Positions 37,022 through 46,025 of a stretch of DNA of 64,000 nt are shown piece after piece. Below the pieces are notes generated by a model. The model did not search any database, was not told where the DNA came from, and saw only the letters and a program-made list of their open reading frames with translations. A program made the translations under genes and the position numbers. Where the stretch lies: NCBI RefSeq assembly GCF_002797895.1, contig NZ_PGES01000001.1, positions 1,054,001 to 1,118,000 on the forward strand, read 5' to 3'. Position 1 is the first letter of the stretch. Every line of letters starts with the position of its first letter. Source of the DNA: Janthinobacterium sp. 67. GTDB lineage: Bacteria; Pseudomonadota; Gammaproteobacteria; Burkholderiales; Burkholderiaceae_D.

Positions 37022-37573
37022 CTATTTGCCCACCGCCGCGTGCAGGGTATTGGCCATTTCCAGGTGATGCTGCAACGCTGGCAAGGTCTTCGCGGCAAAG
37101 GCCTTGATGTCGGGATCGCTGGCCTTCTGGCTGGCGTCCGAGAACAGTTTCACGGCCTCCTTGTGCGCCGCCACGCCGATGGTGGCCGCATATTCCCTGT
37201 CGAATTGCTGGCCTTCCAGGCGGCTCAGCTTGTCGAGCTGCGCCTGGTGCTTCTTGCCGGGCTGGTCGCTGACCTCGATCTGCTTGCTGCTGGCCAACTG
37301 TTTCAGCTCGTCAGCCACTTTCGTGTGGTCCGTAACCATGGTATCGGCGAATGTCTTCACTTGCGCATTGCTGCTCTTGCTTTGCGCTACTTTGCTGGCG
37401 GCAATTTCCGTGCTGCCCGCATCGGCGGCCTTGCTGAGGAATTGCTTGTCGTACGCGCCCGGCGCGGCAGCGGCGATGCTGTTGATGGCGATGCCGCTCA
37501 ACAAGGCCACGGCGGCGCCGATGGCCACGCTTTTCAGGGACGGGGTACGCGAACTGGTGGTAGGGATAGGCAT
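37022..37573 (-). CDS. DUF4142 periplasmic protein
   Basis: A 183-aa exported protein. Signal-like hydrophobic residues lie at about 17-38. The DUF4142 four-helix, ferritin-like pattern follows: FLSKAADAGSTEIAASKVAQ, FADTMVTDHTKVADELKQLA and LPALQHHLEMANTL. Members are often stress-induced; their activity is unknown. The start at 37573 has an AAGGACTT ribosome site. Confidence 0.85.
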   Translation of the reverse strand: MPIPTTSSRTPSLKSVAIGAAVALLSGIAINSIAAAAPGAYDKQFLSKAADAGSTEIAASKVAQSKSSNAQVKTFADTMVTDHTKVADELKQLASSKQIEVSDQPGKKHQAQLDKLSRLEGQQFDREYAATIGVAAHKEAVKLFSDASQKASDPDIKAFAAKTLPALQHHLEMANTLHAAVGK

Positions 37574-37673
37574 GGGAAGTCCTTTCGAGTGTGGTTTTTT
37601 ATGCAAGCTGACGACAATATTAATCCCTCAGTTCGCGCACACCCATAGGACGCCTACGATTATGCCCGTAGGA

Positions 37674-38327
37674 CTAGTCCTGTTCGTTAGCGCACAGTTC
37701 GACCTGTTTCAGAGCAAACAAAGCGGAGATGCCGGCATCGCGGCGCCAGGCCGGCATGCCGATGTCGAGCCATTGCGCCATCGCCTCCAGGTGCGATGGT
37801 TCCGAAACGCTGTGTTCGAGTTCATCGAGCACCGTGTCGCGGTCGATGTACAGGCTGTCCAGCCAGGCGTCGAACGAGGGCGCCAGTTCCATCAGGCCGT
37901 GGGCGCGCTTGCCCGTCCAGTCCGGCAATTCCTGCACGTAGGCCAGCACCCGGCCGCCGCCTTCCTCCGTCAGGTCCAGGTAGACCATGGAATTGCCGCC
38001 ATCGCGGGCGAAGGGCAGGATGCGCACGGGCATGTCCGTATGCTTGCGCGCGGCACGGATTTCACCCACCAGGGTTTCATCGCAAAAATCGCCCTCGTCC
38101 GCGCTGAAGAAGGTATTGAAACCCATTTTTTCCACGCCGCCATTGCCGTCAGGCACATCCGTGGTGTAGTCAAAACAGGCGCCGTTGGCAACTTGCAAGA
38201 AGGCCAGGAAGGCGGGCGGCAGGGGCGCTTCCAGCAAGACTTCGATGGCGGCGATCTGCTGCGCCGTGGGGGCAGGCTTGGCGCCCTCGATGGCCAGGTG
38301 GCGGTAGCGGGTGTAATAGTTGCTCAT
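37674..38327 (-). CDS. SMI1/KNR4 family protein
   Basis: A 217-aa cytosolic protein. IAAIEVLLEAPLPPAFLAFLQVANGACF and the later MVYLDLTEEGGGRVLAYVQ (in parts) are SMI1/KNR4 hallmarks. Many bacterial members are immunity proteins against contact-dependent or polymorphic toxins, but no toxin gene is next to it. Its start overlaps the stop of the MerR gene upstream (ATGA), so the two are coupled. Confidence 0.83.
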   Translation of the reverse strand: MSNYYTRYRHLAIEGAKPAPTAQQIAAIEVLLEAPLPPAFLAFLQVANGACFDYTTDVPDGNGGVEKMGFNTFFSADEGDFCDETLVGEIRAARKHTDMPVRILPFARDGGNSMVYLDLTEEGGGRVLAYVQELPDWTGKRAHGLMELAPSFDAWLDSLYIDRDTVLDELEHSVSEPSHLEAMAQWLDIGMPAWRRDAGISALFALKQVELCANEQD

Positions 38328-38731
38328 TGATTCTCCTTGTAGTTGTTCTTGTCTATGTCCACTGGCGCCACATCGTTGCAGCCCGTCTCCACCTTGGCCA
38401 GCGCATCGACGAGGCCGGCACGCAGCACGGCCATCGAGCGGGCCTTGTCGTCGATCTGGGCAATCTTCGTTTCCAGCATGTCACGCTTGGTGGCCGCATC
38501 GAGCGCATTTTCCTGCCAGACAGCAATCACCTCGGCGATTTCCTTCAAGGTAAAACCCAGCGCCTTGGCGTGGCCGATCAGCTCGATGCGCCGCAAGGCT
38601 TGCGCCGAATATTCCTTGTAGTTGTTCGTCAGGCCCGGCTGCGGCGCTTCGTCCAGCAGCCCCTGGCGCTCGTAAAAGCGGACCGTATCCTTGCTGACGC
38701 CCGTCAGGCGGGTGATTTCTCCGATGCGCAT
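38324..38731 (-). CDS. MerR-family regulator
   Basis: A 135-aa activator. The DNA-binding domain is MRIGEITRLTGVSKDTVRFYERQGLL (in parts), residues 1-70, followed by a dimerisation helix and a tail with a single cysteine (VETGCNDVAP). The ATG at 38731 is the family start; the longer frame to 38782 is not needed. It is divergent from the short-chain dehydrogenase, whose promoter has MerR spacing, and so probably controls it. Confidence 0.88.
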   Translation of the reverse strand: MRIGEITRLTGVSKDTVRFYERQGLLDEAPQPGLTNNYKEYSAQALRRIELIGHAKALGFTLKEIAEVIAVWQENALDAATKRDMLETKIAQIDDKARSMAVLRAGLVDALAKVETGCNDVAPVDIDKNNYKENQ

Positions 38732-38859
38732 AGCTTTTTGACTTTCTACTAATTTGTGAAACGCGAAAAATGGGCAGGGCAAGGTGTATTGGCGCAGACA
38801 GTACGCTAGTACGGCAAGTCAATGCAACGCAGCCATGTGCATTTTTTTGCGTTCCACGC

Positions 38860-38891
38860 TTGACCGTGGACTAAAGTCTACAGTTTACAGT
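38860..38891 (+). promoter_or_regulatory. MerR-type promoter of the SDR gene
   Basis: TTGACC (38860-38865) and TACAGT (38886-38891) are separated by 20 bp, with GACTAAAGTC as a near-palindrome in the spacer. This is the overlong arrangement activated by MerR proteins. Confidence 0.65.
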
Positions 38892-38920
38892 AAAGCTCTC
38901 TTCACTACGACTCAATTCCC

Positions 38921-39715
38921 ATGACCGCCTTCAATTACACCAAGCAGACCGTGCTGATCACGGGCGCCTCGTCCGGCATCGGCCGCGTCTTTGCGGAAAC
39001 CCTGGCCGCGCGCGGCGCCCATTTGCTGCTGCTGGCGCGTTCCGGCGCCGTGCTCGACGGCCTGGCCAGGGAACTTTCCCAGCGCCATGGCATCCGCGCC
39101 CATGCACTGGTGGCCGACCTGAGCCTGCCCGGCGCCGCTGCGCAAGCCCATGCGCAAGCTTGCGCGCTGGGCATGCCGCCCGACGTGCTGATCAATAACG
39201 CGGGATTCGCCACGCACGGCCGCTTCGAAAGCATCGACCTGGCGCGCCAGGCGGCCGAAGTGACCGTCAATTGCACGGCGCTCATGGAAATGACGCACTG
39301 CGTCTTGCCGCACATGCTGGCAAAAGGGCGTGGCGCCATCATCAACGTGGCTTCCACGGCGGCCCTGCAACCCGATCCCTACATGGCCGTGTATGGCGCC
39401 AGCAAGGCTTTCGTGCTGTCGTTCTCGGAAGCGCTGTGGGCGGAAAACCGCAGCCGCGGCGTGCGCGTGCTGGGCCTGTGCCCTGGCGCTACCGAGACGG
39501 CCTTCTTCGACGTCGTGGCCGCGCCCGAAGCGGCCGTGGGCAAGCGCATGGATCCGCAAGCCGTCGTCGATGAAGCGCTGCGCGCGCTGGACCAGGGCCG
39601 CAGCAGCCACGTGGCGGGCAGGCCCAACCGGCTGCTGGCCTGGCTGCCGCGTTTGCTGCCGCGCCAGACCGTGCTGGGCATCGTGGAAGGCATGCTCAAG
39701 CCGAAGACGGCATAG
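38921..39715 (+). CDS. Short-chain dehydrogenase/reductase
   Basis: A 264-aa NAD(P)-dependent oxidoreductase of the classical SDR type. The cofactor loop TGASSGIG is at residues 15-22, NNAG at about 91-94, the catalytic Ser in NVASTAALQ and YGASK (Tyr-x-x-x-Lys) at about 155-159. The substrate is unknown. The basic residues after the second strand favour NADPH. It is likely induced by the divergent MerR regulator. Confidence 0.92.
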   Translation: MTAFNYTKQTVLITGASSGIGRVFAETLAARGAHLLLLARSGAVLDGLARELSQRHGIRAHALVADLSLPGAAAQAHAQACALGMPPDVLINNAGFATHGRFESIDLARQAAEVTVNCTALMEMTHCVLPHMLAKGRGAIINVASTAALQPDPYMAVYGASKAFVLSFSEALWAENRSRGVRVLGLCPGATETAFFDVVAAPEAAVGKRMDPQAVVDEALRALDQGRSSHVAGRPNRLLAWLPRLLPRQTVLGIVEGMLKPKTA

Positions 39716-39718
39716 GCT

Positions 39719-41020
39719 TCAACATGCCATGGTGGCGAACATGGCCAGCACGGCCGTCGCCATGACGATGGTCGACAGCCAGCCCAGCGCCCGCAGGCGG
39801 CGCGAAATGGTGAGCGTGCCCATGATGGCGGGGCGCGACGCCATTACCATCATCAGGGCCATGATGGGCACGGAAATGACGCCATTGATGACGGCGCTCC
39901 AGTACAGGGCCTTGATGGGATCGAGCGGCGTGAAGCACAGCGCCGCGCCGATCACGGTGGCCGTGACGATGATGCCGTAGAACTTCTTGGCGGCCTTGGG
40001 CGCCAGTTCCAGGCTGTTTTTCCAGTGGAAGGCGCCGGCCATGGCGTAGGCGGCCGAGCCTGCCAGCACGGGAATGGCCAGCAAGCCCGTGCCGATGATG
40101 CCCAGGCTGAACAGGGCAAAGGCGAACTCGCCGGCGATGGGGCGCAGGGCGGACGCGGCCTGGGCCGACGTGTCGATATGCGTGATGCCTTGCGCGCCCA
40201 GGGTCACGGCCGTCGTCAGCATGATGAAAAATGCCACCAGATTGGAAAAGCCCATGCCGATGGCCGTGTCCATCTTGATGCGCTGGAATTGCCGTGGCGC
40301 CTGCTCGGGCGCGCGGCGCAAGGCTTGCGCACTGGCGTCCGCCTGCAAGTCTTCCACTTCCTGCGATGCCTGCCAGAAAAACAGATAGGGACTGATCGTC
40401 GTGCCGAACACGGCCACGATCATGGTGACCGAGGCGGCCGACCAGCTGAACTGGGGCCAGACGGTGCGCAGCGCCACTTCGCGCCAGGGAATGTGGATCG
40501 TCAGCACCGTGGCCACATAGGCGAGCAAACCCAGGGTCAGCCATTTCAGGATGCGTACGTATTGTTGATAGGGAATGAAGACTTGCAGCAACAGGGACAG
40601 CAGGCCGAAACCGACGGCGTACAGGTGGGTGGGACCGCCGATGATCAGGGTCAATGCATCGCCCATGGCGGCCACGTCGGCGGCGATATTGATGACATTG
40701 GCCAGCAGCAGCAAGCCGACGATGGCGTACAGCAGGGAACGGGGATAGTGGCGGCGGATATTCGTCGCCAGCCCATGGCCGCTGACCCGTCCGATCTTGG
40801 CGCTGATGACCTGAATACCGAGCATCAGGGGAAAAGTCAGGCAGACGGTCCACAACATGCCGAAACCGAACTGGGCCCCCGCCTGCGAATACGTGGCGAT
40901 GCCGCTGGGGTCGTCGTCGGCCGCGCCCGTGATCAGGCCGGGGCCCAGCTTGCCCAGCCAGGTGTCGGACGGGTCCGCCTGCTGGCGGGCGGCGTGTGCG
41001 CGGCCGCTGTCGGTGTGCAT
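39719..41020 (-). CDS. NRAMP-family divalent metal transporter, non-canonical site
   Basis: A 433-aa inner-membrane protein with about 11 helices. Helix 1 reads GLITGAADDDPSGIATY, where classical Mn/Fe NRAMP transporters have DPGN. Helix 6 reads FGTTISPYLFFWQASQE instead of the MPHN motif. The metal-site asparagine and methionine are therefore changed, as in NRAMP-related transporters thought to carry Mg2+ or trivalent metals. Ion specificity cannot be assigned. The gene is convergent with the SDR gene (3 bp gap). Confidence 0.85.
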   Translation of the reverse strand: MHTDSGRAHAARQQADPSDTWLGKLGPGLITGAADDDPSGIATYSQAGAQFGFGMLWTVCLTFPLMLGIQVISAKIGRVSGHGLATNIRRHYPRSLLYAIVGLLLLANVINIAADVAAMGDALTLIIGGPTHLYAVGFGLLSLLLQVFIPYQQYVRILKWLTLGLLAYVATVLTIHIPWREVALRTVWPQFSWSAASVTMIVAVFGTTISPYLFFWQASQEVEDLQADASAQALRRAPEQAPRQFQRIKMDTAIGMGFSNLVAFFIMLTTAVTLGAQGITHIDTSAQAASALRPIAGEFAFALFSLGIIGTGLLAIPVLAGSAAYAMAGAFHWKNSLELAPKAAKKFYGIIVTATVIGAALCFTPLDPIKALYWSAVINGVISVPIMALMMVMASRPAIMGTLTISRRLRALGWLSTIVMATAVLAMFATMAC

Positions 41021-41084
41021 GCATGGCTCCTGTGTCGTGAAGCGAGCAGCGTATCACAGGCGGGTAGCGTCTTTGACAGATAAC

Positions 41085-41981
41085 TCACAGGGCCGTCATG
41101 ATGCGCTCGCGCAACCAACGGTGTGCCGGGTCCAGGTGCATGCGCTCGTGCCAGACCATGGCCATCTCGTAATCGGGCAGGCTGACGGGCGGCTCCCACG
41201 TGCGCAGATCGCCCAGCGCGTTTTTCAGCAGGCGCGAGGGCAGCAGGGCGACCATGTCGGAGGCGGCCAGCAAGGGCGGGACGATAAGGAAATGCGGCAC
41301 GGACAGCACCACCTTGCGCGTTCGTCCCAGCAATTCCAGCGCCGTATCGACGTTGCTGCGGAAACCGCCGCCATTGGGCGAGACGACGATGAATTCCAGC
41401 GCGCAGAACTGGTCGAGGTCGGGCGGCGCTTGCAGCTGCGGGTGGTCGCGGCGCCCCGCCAGCACGTAGTGTTCCTTGAAAAGCGTGCGGTGGCGCAGGC
41501 CGGGCGGCGCCTCTTCCTGCGCCAAAAAGCCCAGGTCGACCTGGCCGTTTTCCAGGTCTTGCGCCATGCGCGCCGGCACGGCTTCGAACACGGCCATGCG
41601 CGACAGGGGCGCCTGCGCGCGCAGGGCGGGCAGCATGGGCACCAGGATCGCATATTCGGTGGCGTCGGCCGCCGCCAGATTCCAGCGCACCTGGGCCGTG
41701 GCCGGGTCGAACGGCTGTTCCGGCTGCAAGACTTGCTCCAGCTGGGCCAGCACGGCTTGCAAGGGCGCGAACAGGGCCAGCGCCCGGGCCGTGGGCAGCA
41801 TGCCGCGCGGGCCGGGCAGCAGCAACGGATCGTCGAAGGCGGCGCGCAACTTGCCCAGCTGCACGCTGACGGAAGGCTGGCTCAGGTGCAGCCGTGCGGC
41901 CGCCCGCGTGACGTTGCGCTCGATCAATAAGGCGTTGAGGGTCAGCAGCAGGTTCAAGTCCAGCTTGCGCAAATTGTTCAC
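41085..41981 (-). CDS. LysR-family transcriptional regulator
   Basis: A 298-aa regulator of the NodD/NahR/LinR-like subgroup: LRKLDLNLLLTLNALLIERNVTRAAARLHLSQPSVSVQLGKLR (in parts) is the N-terminal HTH, and the effector domain follows from about residue 92. It is divergent from the amidase at 42076, which it probably regulates. Confidence 0.92.
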   Translation of the reverse strand: MNNLRKLDLNLLLTLNALLIERNVTRAAARLHLSQPSVSVQLGKLRAAFDDPLLLPGPRGMLPTARALALFAPLQAVLAQLEQVLQPEQPFDPATAQVRWNLAAADATEYAILVPMLPALRAQAPLSRMAVFEAVPARMAQDLENGQVDLGFLAQEEAPPGLRHRTLFKEHYVLAGRRDHPQLQAPPDLDQFCALEFIVVSPNGGGFRSNVDTALELLGRTRKVVLSVPHFLIVPPLLAASDMVALLPSRLLKNALGDLRTWEPPVSLPDYEMAMVWHERMHLDPAHRWLRERIMTAL

Positions 41982-42075
41982 GGCTATACCTTGTATATTA
42001 ACTATTCATTTCCACTATGATAGCGCAATGCCTACAGTGGTTCCTGTGATTTTTACTTTTTACAGGAACTAACCG

Positions 42076-43515
42076 ATGCAACTCCATGAATATACAAGCT
42101 TTGATGGGCTAGGATTGTCCCAACTAGTGCGCGATGGCATTGTCTCCGCCGCCGAATTGCACGATGCGGCCATGCGCGCCTGCGCCGCCGTCAACCCGCA
42201 CATCAATGCCGTGGTCGAGCTGTGGCCGGCGGATGTGGCGGCCATTGACCACACGGCGCCGTTCGCCGGCGTGCCATTTTTGATCAAGGACGTGGCCGTC
42301 ACCATGGCAGGCCAGCGCACCGAAGCGGGCAGCCGCCTGGGCGCCGGCCACGTCGCCGCGCTGGATTCCCACCTGATGACGCAGTTCCGTCAGGCGGGGC
42401 TAATCACCTTTGGCCGCACGAGCACGCCGGAAATGGCTTTTGCCACCACCACGGAGCCCGTGCTGTACGGCGTCACGCGCAATCCCTGGAACCTGGCACT
42501 GAGCGCGGGCGGCTCCAGCGGCGGCGCGGCGGCGGCTGTGGCGGCCGGCATCGTGCCGCTGGCCCATGCCACGGATGCGGCCGGTTCCATCCGCGTGCCG
42601 GCCGCGTCGACGGGCCTGTTCGGCTTGAAACCGAGCCGGGGACGGGTGTCGAACGGCCCCGCCATGGACGAAATCTTCAGTGGCCTGGGCGTGCAGCTGG
42701 GGGTGAGCCGCACCGTGCGCGACAGCGCCGCCTTGCTCGATTGTGTGCAGGGCGTGCTGCCAGGCGAGCCCTATGTGACGGCTGCGCCCGGCCACAGCTG
42801 GCTGTCGCAAGTGAGCGTGGCGCCGGGCAAGCTGCGCATCGCCGTCCAGCGCGCCGCCTGCAATGGCGCGCATCCCGTGTCCGCCATCAATGCCGCGCTC
42901 GATGCAACCGTGCGCCTGCTGGAAAGCCTGGGCCACCACGTGGAAGAAGTGTCGCCCGCGCTGGGCGTGTCGTGGGAAGCGTTCGTGCACGCCAACGCCA
43001 GCATCTGGTGCGCCAACCTGGTGCTGTGGATAGACGCCCTGGCGCGGGAAAGCGGGCGCGCCGTGTCGCCGGACACCCTGGAAGCGGCGACCCTGGCCTG
43101 CTACCGCCATGGACAGACGGTTTCGGCGGTCGATTTCGTGGCCGCCCTCGACGTGCGCAACATCGTCACGCGCCAGGCCGGCGCCTTGTTCGGCCAGTAC
43201 GACGTGTTGCTCACGCCCACGATGCCGGATGTGCCGTGGCAACTGGGGCGCTATGGCGAAGACGAGGAAAAATTTGACGGTGTTGGCTGGACGGCGCGCC
43301 TGTTCGAGCATGCGCCGTACACGCCGCTGGCGAACGTGGCGGGCTTGCCGGCCATGTCCGTGCCGCTCGGCATGTCGAATGACGGTTTGCCGATCGGCAT
43401 GCAGTTCATGGCGGGCTATGCGAACGATGGGATCTTGCTCCGGCTGGCGGGACAGCTGGAGCGGGCGGCGCCGTGGCTGCAGCGGCGTCCGCCTGTTTGG
43501 GCGGGCAAGGTGTAA
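42076..43515 (+). CDS. Amidase signature family enzyme
   Basis: A 479-aa amidase that hydrolyses a carboxamide, possibly the indoleacetamide or 6-aminohexanoate-dimer type. The catalytic Lys is in FLIKDVAVT (about residue 75), and the glycine-serine stretch GGSSGGAAAAVAAG holds the cis-Ser. ATDAAGSIRVPAASTGLFGLKPSRGR (in parts) carries the acyl-accepting Ser. It stands alone under a divergent LysR regulator. It has no signal peptide, so it is cytosolic. Confidence 0.92.
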   Translation: MQLHEYTSFDGLGLSQLVRDGIVSAAELHDAAMRACAAVNPHINAVVELWPADVAAIDHTAPFAGVPFLIKDVAVTMAGQRTEAGSRLGAGHVAALDSHLMTQFRQAGLITFGRTSTPEMAFATTTEPVLYGVTRNPWNLALSAGGSSGGAAAAVAAGIVPLAHATDAAGSIRVPAASTGLFGLKPSRGRVSNGPAMDEIFSGLGVQLGVSRTVRDSAALLDCVQGVLPGEPYVTAAPGHSWLSQVSVAPGKLRIAVQRAACNGAHPVSAINAALDATVRLLESLGHHVEEVSPALGVSWEAFVHANASIWCANLVLWIDALARESGRAVSPDTLEAATLACYRHGQTVSAVDFVAALDVRNIVTRQAGALFGQYDVLLTPTMPDVPWQLGRYGEDEEKFDGVGWTARLFEHAPYTPLANVAGLPAMSVPLGMSNDGLPIGMQFMAGYANDGILLRLAGQLERAAPWLQRRPPVWAGKV

Positions 43516-43576
43516 GCATGCCTTGCAGGCGGCTGAAACCGGCCACCATAGCGGCTTTGGCCAGCGGCAAGAAGCC

Positions 43577-43603
43577 GGGGTCGGACCCGCCGGGTCCGAC
43601 CCC
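43577..43603. repeat. 12-bp perfect palindrome between convergent genes
   Basis: GGGGTCGGACCC and its exact complement are separated by 3 nt, between the amidase stop and the DUF2061 stop. This REP-like palindrome may serve as a bidirectional transcription stop. A second small hairpin (CCCC-7 nt-GGGG) followed by AAAAAT lies directly after it. Confidence 0.7.
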
Positions 43604-43628
43604 AGCCCCTGTTCTTGGGGGAAAAATA

Positions 43629-44057
43629 TCAGGTGGGCAGCGTCGCCAACGGCGCAGTGCCGCGGCCGTCCAGGCGAAAGCGGGCTTTTTCCCACAGCCG
43701 GTCGTGGAGGGGCAGCACGATCACGTTGCAGATCGGCTCGACCACGGCCAGCAAGCCGCCAAACGCCATGGAACCGGTGGCCCAGTACATCACGCCGAAA
43801 GCCACGCCCATGTGCAGGGCCGTCTGGCTGAGTTTTTCACCGGCCAGCGCGGCAAAGCCCAGGCGGCTGGCGGCATAGCGGCGGCGGATCGCATGCCAGG
43901 CTTTTTCATGCCATGGCAACAAGGCCACGTTGATGATCGGTTCGATGATGGCGGCCAGGCCTCCGAGTGCCAGCGACCCCGTCAGCAAGTAGGCGAGGCC
44001 GAAGGCGACCGACATGTGCGTGCAGACCTGGCTGAATGTTTTGATGGCGGTGAACAA
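43629..44057 (-). CDS. DUF2061 membrane protein, tandem domain
   Basis: A 142-aa inner-membrane protein made of two similar halves (about residues 1-60 and 65-125). Each half has two helices and the pattern HMSVAFGLAYLLTGSLALGGLAAIIEPIINVALLPWHEK, here quoted in parts. It has an internal duplication like DUF2061 or PACE-type proteins. Its transport function is unproven. A Fur-like box lies upstream, suggesting iron control. Confidence 0.83.
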   Translation of the reverse strand: MFTAIKTFSQVCTHMSVAFGLAYLLTGSLALGGLAAIIEPIINVALLPWHEKAWHAIRRRYAASRLGFAALAGEKLSQTALHMGVAFGVMYWATGSMAFGGLLAVVEPICNVIVLPLHDRLWEKARFRLDGRGTAPLATLPT

Positions 44058-44097
44058 GGGATGCTCCTTTCTGTTGAATTCGCTTATCCTTGATTTA

Positions 44098-44117
44098 GAT
44101 AGTAACGATTCTCATTT
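44098..44117 (-). promoter_or_regulatory. Fur-like box upstream of the DUF2061 gene
   Basis: The sequence GATAGTAACGATTCTCATTT matches much of the Fur consensus, with the right half ATTCTCATT identical to the box at 60324. It lies about 40-60 bp before the DUF2061 start. The remaining bases to 44304 show no gene. Confidence 0.6.
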
Positions 44118-44304
44118 ACAAAAGAAAGTAAAATATTTCAACTGGATTCATAGATTGAAGCTATGGGTTGAGAAATATCAATTGTCCCTGCTGTGGGCAC
44201 ATCCCACGCCGGGTGGACGCAAGGGGGAGGGGGAGGCGTTGCGCCAGGGCATGGCGCTGCGCATGTAAGCGGCAAAGCTCGCATGCGCAGTGGGGCCAAG
44301 GCTG

Positions 44305-45663
44305 TTACGGCAAGGTCTTCGTCGGCACGGAGAAATTATAGTTATCGTGGCGGTCCCAGTTGATTGACCACGTCATCACGCCGCGGAAGTCCGGATACGC
44401 CTGCAGCGGCTTGATGGTGCCGCAGTTGAGCAAACGCGTCAGGCAATTGAGGGCGTTGCTGACGTCGGCATTCGTCGTGAAACCCGAGCCGGCCGAGCTG
44501 CGCCCCGACGGTACGCCAAAGCCCACCTGGTCCGGACGCAGGCCGGCGAAGGTGTTGCTGCCGTAATTGAATCCTTCGATCAGCATGCGCGCCGTGGCCA
44601 CCAGCTGGTCGGCCGAGCCCGCCTTGATGGCGCCCGTGGCGTAGGGCGTATAGATATCGCCATTGTTGTAGTACTGCGGATGCAGTACCGTCAGCTCGCT
44701 GCGCAAGGCGTTGATGATGGGAATGTAGGCGCCCCAGATGCTGCCATAGCTCGTGTAACCCCCTTCCACGTACACCCATTCCGGCGCCATCGAAAGATAA
44801 AAACTGTTGCCGACCTTGGCTTTCAGGTTTTTCACGGCGATCGGCAGATAGGTCTGGATGGCCGCGCCTTGGGCCACGCCGTTTTCCAGGTCCAGGTCGA
44901 TGCCGTCGAAGCCATATTTGGTGATGATGGCGTACAGGCTGTTGGTGAAATTCGTCGCTTCAGCCGTGTTGCCGACGGAAACGGAACCGTTTTGCCCGCC
45001 CAGCGACAGGATGACTTTCTTGCCCTTGGCACGCTTGGCGGCCACGTCGGCGATAAATTGCGCTTCCGTGCCTGCGCCCGGATCGATGGTCAGGCTGACA
45101 TTGCCGCCGCCCGCGTTGTCGCCGAACGAGACGACGATCACGTCCCAGTCATCGCTGACCTGGCTGATCGGATACGTGGCGCCGCTGGGGTTGGTGAAGT
45201 TGTGCCAGTAGCCGATCAGCGCATGTTTCGCCAGGCCCGTGGGGGTAGGCGTCGGAGTTGGAGTAGGTGTCGGAGTTGGCGTTGGCGTCGGTGTCGGGGT
45301 GGGAGTCGGCGTGGGTGTTGGGGTAGGCGTGGGTGTCGGAGTTGGGGTAGGAGTCGGTGTCGGCGTGCCGCAGTCGCCCACCGCCGTCCAGGGCTGGCCG
45401 CTGCCGGCGCCGCCGCTGCTGGTCGACGGGTTATTGCCTTGCGTCCACCAATTGGCGGTGTAGTTGACGTTGTTGTAGCTGGCCTGACCGCCGCCGTTGT
45501 AGGCCGTGCCGCTATTCCACGGCGTGTAGCAGGCGACCGCTTGCGTGGCGCCGGCCAGCAGCTGGCTTGCGCCTGCGCTGGATCCGTCGCCGCCACCGCC
45601 GCAGGCCGCCAACGTTCCCCCGAAGAGGGTAATGATGAGGGTATTCATGACTGTCCGGTTCAT
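44305..45663 (-). CDS. Secreted GH18 chitinase lipoprotein with chitin-binding module
   Basis: A 452-aa exported chitinase. A lipobox-like LAACGG (Cys21) follows the signal peptide. A CBM5/12-type chitin-binding module lies at about residues 42-97 (YTPWNSGTAYNGGGQASYNN, ANWWTQGNNP). A linker of about 21 Pro-Thr pairs occupies about 100-142. The GH18 barrel follows, with the catalytic DGIDLDLE motif at 253-260 (acid Glu260) and the product-side MAPEW and MTWSINWD segments. It should cleave chitin at the cell surface or outside. The second in-frame ATG (MNTL) could also be the start. Confidence 0.93.
   Translation of the reverse strand: MNRTVMNTLIITLFGGTLAACGGGGDGSSAGASQLLAGATQAVACYTPWNSGTAYNGGGQASYNNVNYTANWWTQGNNPSTSSGGAGSGQPWTAVGDCGTPTPTPTPTPTPTPTPTPTPTPTPTPTPTPTPTPTPTPTPTPTGLAKHALIGYWHNFTNPSGATYPISQVSDDWDVIVVSFGDNAGGGNVSLTIDPGAGTEAQFIADVAAKRAKGKKVILSLGGQNGSVSVGNTAEATNFTNSLYAIITKYGFDGIDLDLENGVAQGAAIQTYLPIAVKNLKAKVGNSFYLSMAPEWVYVEGGYTSYGSIWGAYIPIINALRSELTVLHPQYYNNGDIYTPYATGAIKAGSADQLVATARMLIEGFNYGSNTFAGLRPDQVGFGVPSGRSSAGSGFTTNADVSNALNCLTRLLNCGTIKPLQAYPDFRGVMTWSINWDRHDNYNFSVPTKTLP
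45239..45367. repeat. Hexanucleotide Pro-Thr microsatellite inside the chitinase
   Basis: About 21 degenerate 6-bp units encode Pro-Thr pairs on the minus strand. Third positions vary (GGTGTC, GGAGTT, GGCGTC, ...), so the peptide is kept while the DNA has drifted. Copy-number change would alter linker length without a frameshift. Confidence 0.9.
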
Positions 45664-46025
45664 TGCGTCTCCTTGTGTATTTTTTTGCCGGCCGGCTGGA
45701 CACCGTCCGATTTTTCAGAGTGCAAGCATTGCAGGTGGTAGTCAACTGGTTTTATTCTTTGCGCAAGATCACAATACCAGTTGCCATCTTTCCCTGGTAG
45801 ACCGGCGATGCGGGCCATACCAGTGGCTGTTTTCTGGCGTGCTGGTATGGTGCCATGAATGGCGCCGGGAGCAGGGCGGGGAAGGGAGGTGGGCGGTTGC
45901 GGCAGCGTCTGCCCGGCCACGGTGACAATTGTTGTAGATTTTCATTGTGACAATAAACGTATTTCCACGTCCATCTTCGGCGTATCGTAGCGCATATTGT
46001 TATTGCCTCAACACAGGGGATAAGA
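45664..46025. other. 362-bp intergenic region
   Basis: Divergent spacer between the chitinase and the lipoprotein gene. It contains two copies of GTGACAAT (about 45920-45955) but no credible gene. The chitinase promoter and the promoter of the 46026 gene must lie here; I cannot assign them with confidence. Confidence 0.5.

Noticed and set aside
45239..45463. Val-Gly repeat protein on the plus strand
   Set aside because: It is the antisense reading of the Pro-Thr microsatellite of the chitinase, without a ribosome site.
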